DNA of 64,000 nucleotides. It comes from Sphingomonas rosea (GTDB lineage Bacteria; Pseudomonadota; Alphaproteobacteria; Sphingomonadales; Sphingomonadaceae). This document shows positions 61,564 through 64,000 of this stretch, one piece after another. The DNA is taken from NCBI RefSeq assembly GCF_039538065.1, contig NZ_BAABBR010000001.1:248001-312000 (forward strand). Reading direction: 5' to 3'. The translations under genes were made by a program, and so were the position numbers. The notes below the pieces were generated by a model, which did not search any database, was not told the DNA's origin, and saw only the letters and a program-made list of their open reading frames with translations. Numbering within the stretch: position 1 is the first letter of the stretch; every line of letters starts with the position of its first letter.

Positions 61564-62322
61564 TTAGTGGCGCTGGAGGAGGGCCACCGCTTCGTCGAAC
61601 AATGGCTGGCTCGCCGCCGCGACCACCGCGCCCTCGGCGAAATCGTCCTCGCCGCGCCAGTTGCCGATGACCCCGCCGGCGCCGCGCACCACGGGTACCA
61701 GCGCGGCCCAGTCGTGGCGGTGAAGCTTGTTCTCGACGACGAGGTCGAGATGTCCCGCCGCGAGCCGCGCATAGGCCAGCGCGTCGTAGCCGTAGCGTGC
61801 CAGCCGCGCGGCCCTCCGCACCCGCGAGAAGGCGTCATATTCCTCGCCTTCGAACAGATAGGGATCGGTGGTCGACAGCCGTGCGTCGGACATTCGTTCG
61901 CACCCCGACACCGCCACACGCACGCCATTGCACAGCGTTTCGCCCGGCAGCCCGACCAGCAATTCGTCCAGCACCGGGGCATCGATGAAGCCCGCGACCG
62001 GCACGCCATCGTCCATCACCGCCACAAGCGTGGTCCAGCTCGGCAGCCCGCACACCAGGGCCCGGGTCCCGTCGACCGGATCGAGCAGCCAGCGCCGCCG
62101 CGCCTCCGCCCGCACGATCCCATATTCCTCGCCCTCGATCCCGTCCTCGGGGAAGGCCCGTTCGATCTCGGCCCGAAGCGACCGCTCCGCCGCCCGGTCG
62201 ATCTCGGTCACCGGATCGTAGCCCGCCCCCGCCTTGTTGTCGGCTTGAGGCACCGGCTGACCCAAGGTGACGCCGCGGGCCGTTGCGGAGAGTTGCTCGA
62301 GGAACGATCGGAGGTCGGTCAT
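61564..62322 (-). CDS. Inositol monophosphatase-family phosphatase (probable histidinol-phosphatase, HisN type)
   Basis: The 252-residue product has the lithium-sensitive phosphatase metal sites: GEEYG, LLDPVDGTRALV (DPxDGT) and a late HDWAALVPVVRGAGG in place of the usual WDxAAG. The DGTRA and HDWA variations fit the HisN-type histidinol phosphatase subgroup, though sugar phosphatase use cannot be excluded given its place in a sugar island. ATG 62322 is used; GTG 62325 is one codon longer. Confidence 0.85.
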   Translation of the reverse strand: MTDLRSFLEQLSATARGVTLGQPVPQADNKAGAGYDPVTEIDRAAERSLRAEIERAFPEDGIEGEEYGIVRAEARRRWLLDPVDGTRALVCGLPSWTTLVAVMDDGVPVAGFIDAPVLDELLVGLPGETLCNGVRVAVSGCERMSDARLSTTDPYLFEGEEYDAFSRVRRAARLARYGYDALAYARLAAGHLDLVVENKLHRHDWAALVPVVRGAGGVIGNWRGEDDFAEGAVVAAASQPLFDEAVALLQRH

Positions 62323-62355
62323 CACCGGTGTTTAGTAAGGATAAACCCCGATCGC

Positions 62356-63864
62356 CTAGGCCTCTTCGCGGACGCGAAGCGTGGCGAGCGCTGCCAGTCC
62401 CATCACGCCGGCGGCAAAAGCCATGGTCCAGATCGGCTGATCGGGGAAAAACGCCTTCATGATCGAGCCCATGACGGTAGCGACGAGAAGCTGCGGCACG
62501 ACGATGAAGATGTTGAACAGACCCATGTACGTGCCGAGCTTGGCCTGCGGCAGGCTGCTGGCGAGGATGGCGTAAGGCATGGCGAGGATCGAAGCCCACG
62601 CGATGCCGACGCCGATCTCGGCGATCAGCAGGTGCTGGGGATCGCGGAAGAAGAAGAAGCTCGCGTAGCCGAGCGCACCCGCCGTGAGGCACAAAGCGTG
62701 GGTGCGGGCCTTGCCGATGCGCTTGGCGAGCGCGGGCAATAGCGCCAGCGCGGCGACGGCGGCGACGCCGTTGTAGACAGCGAACAGCACGCCGACCCAG
62801 TTGCCGGCTTCCTGGTAGGCCGCACTCGACGCGTCGCTCGATCCGAAGAAGTTCTGCGCGACCACCGGGGTCGTGTTGATCCACATGATGAACAGCGCCG
62901 ACCAGCTGAAGAACTGCACGACTGCGAGCTGCTTCATCACCGGCGGCATGCCAGCGAAATCGCCGACGAGGCTGCCGAGCATGTTGGCCGGCCGACCCTG
63001 CTTGGCGAAGGTGATGGCGATGGCCGACAAGAGGCCGTAGCCGACCAGCAGGGCACCGAGGAGGTAGACCTCCTTCTCGAGCTTGAGTTCGGCGACGGCA
63101 AGGATCACGACCCCACCGGCGACCGCCCACAGCAGGCTGGAAAGATAGTTGCGGGCTGCAAGGGCGCGGATGGTCTCGCCGTCGCTGCCGAGCGATTCTT
63201 CGCCGAAGCTGCGCATTTCCTCGGGGCTGTATTCGCGGGTCGTCAGCACGGTCCACATGACCGCACCGAACAGCGCCGCGCCGCCGGCCCAGAAGCTCCA
63301 CTTCACCGTGTCGGGGATGTTGCCAGTCGCGGCGACGTTGGAGACGCCCCAATGCTCGAGGAGATAGGGGAAGATCGAGCCCATCACCGCGCCCGCGCCG
63401 ATGAAGGCGGTCTGCACGGCATAGCCAGCCGTATGCTGGTCCTTGCGCAGCTGATCGCCAACGAAGGCGCGGAACGGCTCCATGGAGATGTTGAGGCTGG
63501 CGTCCAGCGTCCACAACAACAGCGCCGCCATCAGGAGGACGTGCGCGAGCGGCATCAGCAGCAGCGACAGCGCGGCCAGCAGGGCGCCGGCCACGAAGTA
63601 GGGGCGGCGTCGGCCGAAGCGACCGAGCCAGGTGCGATCGCTCATGAAGCCGATGATCGGCTGGACGAGAAGGCCGGTGAGCGGGGCCGCGATCCACAAG
63701 GCGGGAAGGTCGTCGAGGCTTGCGCCCAGCGACTGGAAGACACGGCTCATGTTCGCATTCTGAAGCGCGAAGCCGATCTGGATCCCGAAGAAGCCGAACG
63801 AGATGTTCCACAACCCCGCCCAGCTCTGCCGCGGCTTTTCGAGCCGGCCCGTCACCTGATCCAT
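62356..63864 (-). CDS. MFS sugar transporter (GPH-like cation symporter)
   Basis: The 502-residue protein has twelve membrane helices. It starts [24 protein letters not shown] and has the inter-helix segment [19 protein letters not shown] typical of oligosaccharide or sucrose-type cation symporters in this superfamily, and a large central loop. GGAGGAG precedes ATG 63864. Together with the ABC importer it gives two uptake routes. The region upstream carries a LacI-like operator and a 9-base motif shared with the TonB receptor promoter. Confidence 0.88.
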   Translation of the reverse strand: MDQVTGRLEKPRQSWAGLWNISFGFFGIQIGFALQNANMSRVFQSLGASLDDLPALWIAAPLTGLLVQPIIGFMSDRTWLGRFGRRRPYFVAGALLAALSLLLMPLAHVLLMAALLLWTLDASLNISMEPFRAFVGDQLRKDQHTAGYAVQTAFIGAGAVMGSIFPYLLEHWGVSNVAATGNIPDTVKWSFWAGGAALFGAVMWTVLTTREYSPEEMRSFGEESLGSDGETIRALAARNYLSSLLWAVAGGVVILAVAELKLEKEVYLLGALLVGYGLLSAIAITFAKQGRPANMLGSLVGDFAGMPPVMKQLAVVQFFSWSALFIMWINTTPVVAQNFFGSSDASSAAYQEAGNWVGVLFAVYNGVAAVAALALLPALAKRIGKARTHALCLTAGALGYASFFFFRDPQHLLIAEIGVGIAWASILAMPYAILASSLPQAKLGTYMGLFNIFIVVPQLLVATVMGSIMKAFFPDQPIWTMAFAAGVMGLAALATLRVREEA

Positions 63865-63977
63865 GAAACACTCCTCCTGCCGCGGACGAAAGCAGGATAA
63901 TCGCGCCGTAACAATCCTTTGTGCGCTGCAGCAGAATAGGTATTCACAGATGACACGGGTGCGCCCTATGGTCACAA

Positions 63978-63989
63978 GTGAACGCTCAC
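63978..63989. promoter_or_regulatory. LacI-family operator-like palindrome
   Basis: GTGAACGCTCAC has arms GTGA and TCAC around a central CG step, close to the ideal lac operator core GTGAGCGCTCAC (one difference). It lies 114 bases upstream of the MFS start and may serve a gene beyond the right edge too. Confidence 0.4.
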
Positions 63990-64000
63990 ATTGGGGGATA

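Noticed and set aside
63948..63962. TGACACGGGTGC half-site like the TGACACCGGTGTCA sugar-regulator palindrome
   Set aside because: Only the left half fits; the right half is not an inverse copy.

Overview
The window is a dense, strongly G+C-rich stretch of bacterial chromosome with gene content typical of an alphaproteobacterium, most likely a member of the Sphingomonadales. The reasons are a GcrA-type cell cycle regulator, an alphaproteobacterial petABC (cytochrome bc1) operon next to hemF, Xanthomonas/Caulobacter-type TonB-dependent receptor architecture, PilZ and GGDEF/EAL proteins, and dispersed short repeats of a kind I associate with sphingomonad genomes. The species call is inference; no rRNA or tRNA gene is visible. 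There is no gene-free stretch longer than 300 bases.

Bases 1-31100 are mainly core chromosome. The left edge cuts a Rieske-type ring-hydroxylating oxygenase. It is followed by a response regulator, a 16S/23S pseudouridine synthase, rplY-pth with a small oxygenase-like gene, and ychF. A lower-G+C patch (5670-6340) carries one small membrane protein. Then come an outer-membrane barrel, a TPR-like secreted protein, a CocE-type hydrolase, apt, petABC with hemF on the opposite strand (a perfect FNR-type box lies between them), lipB, two small lipoproteins, a DUF3147-queC-queE operon, hslO, a DUF4274 gene, argD, an ABC-2 permease, gcrA, an unlisted 56-residue gene and parE.

Bases 28400-38950 form a surface/adhesion neighbourhood: a TPR-GGDEF-EAL protein, an S8 peptidase with a C-terminal barrel-like domain and six tandem NISPFYG-type heptads, a compact four-gene Csu-type chaperone-usher pilus operon, and a PilZ protein. 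This is followed by housekeeping and envelope genes: a secreted lipase-like hydrolase, a TrkA-N potassium channel, two convergent TonB-like genes, a ZIP transporter and an aldose epimerase.

Bases 45000-64000 form a carbohydrate-use island. A divergent pair of operons encodes a complete De Ley-Doudoroff route for galactose: galactose dehydrogenase, SMP-30 lactonase, galactonate dehydratase, 2-keto-3-deoxygalactonate kinase and aldolase, with a GH1-like glycosidase inside one operon. Next to it are three GH43-like enzymes, a TonB-dependent receptor, a full sugar ABC importer (ATPase, two permeases, binding protein), an inositol-monophosphatase-family enzyme and an MFS sugar transporter. The simplest reading is uptake and catabolism of galactose- and arabinose-containing plant glycans. 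A LacI-like operator half hidden at the right edge may control the transporter. I did not find a clearly new defence or mobile system; the most interesting items are regulatory structures and repeat-bearing surface proteins.
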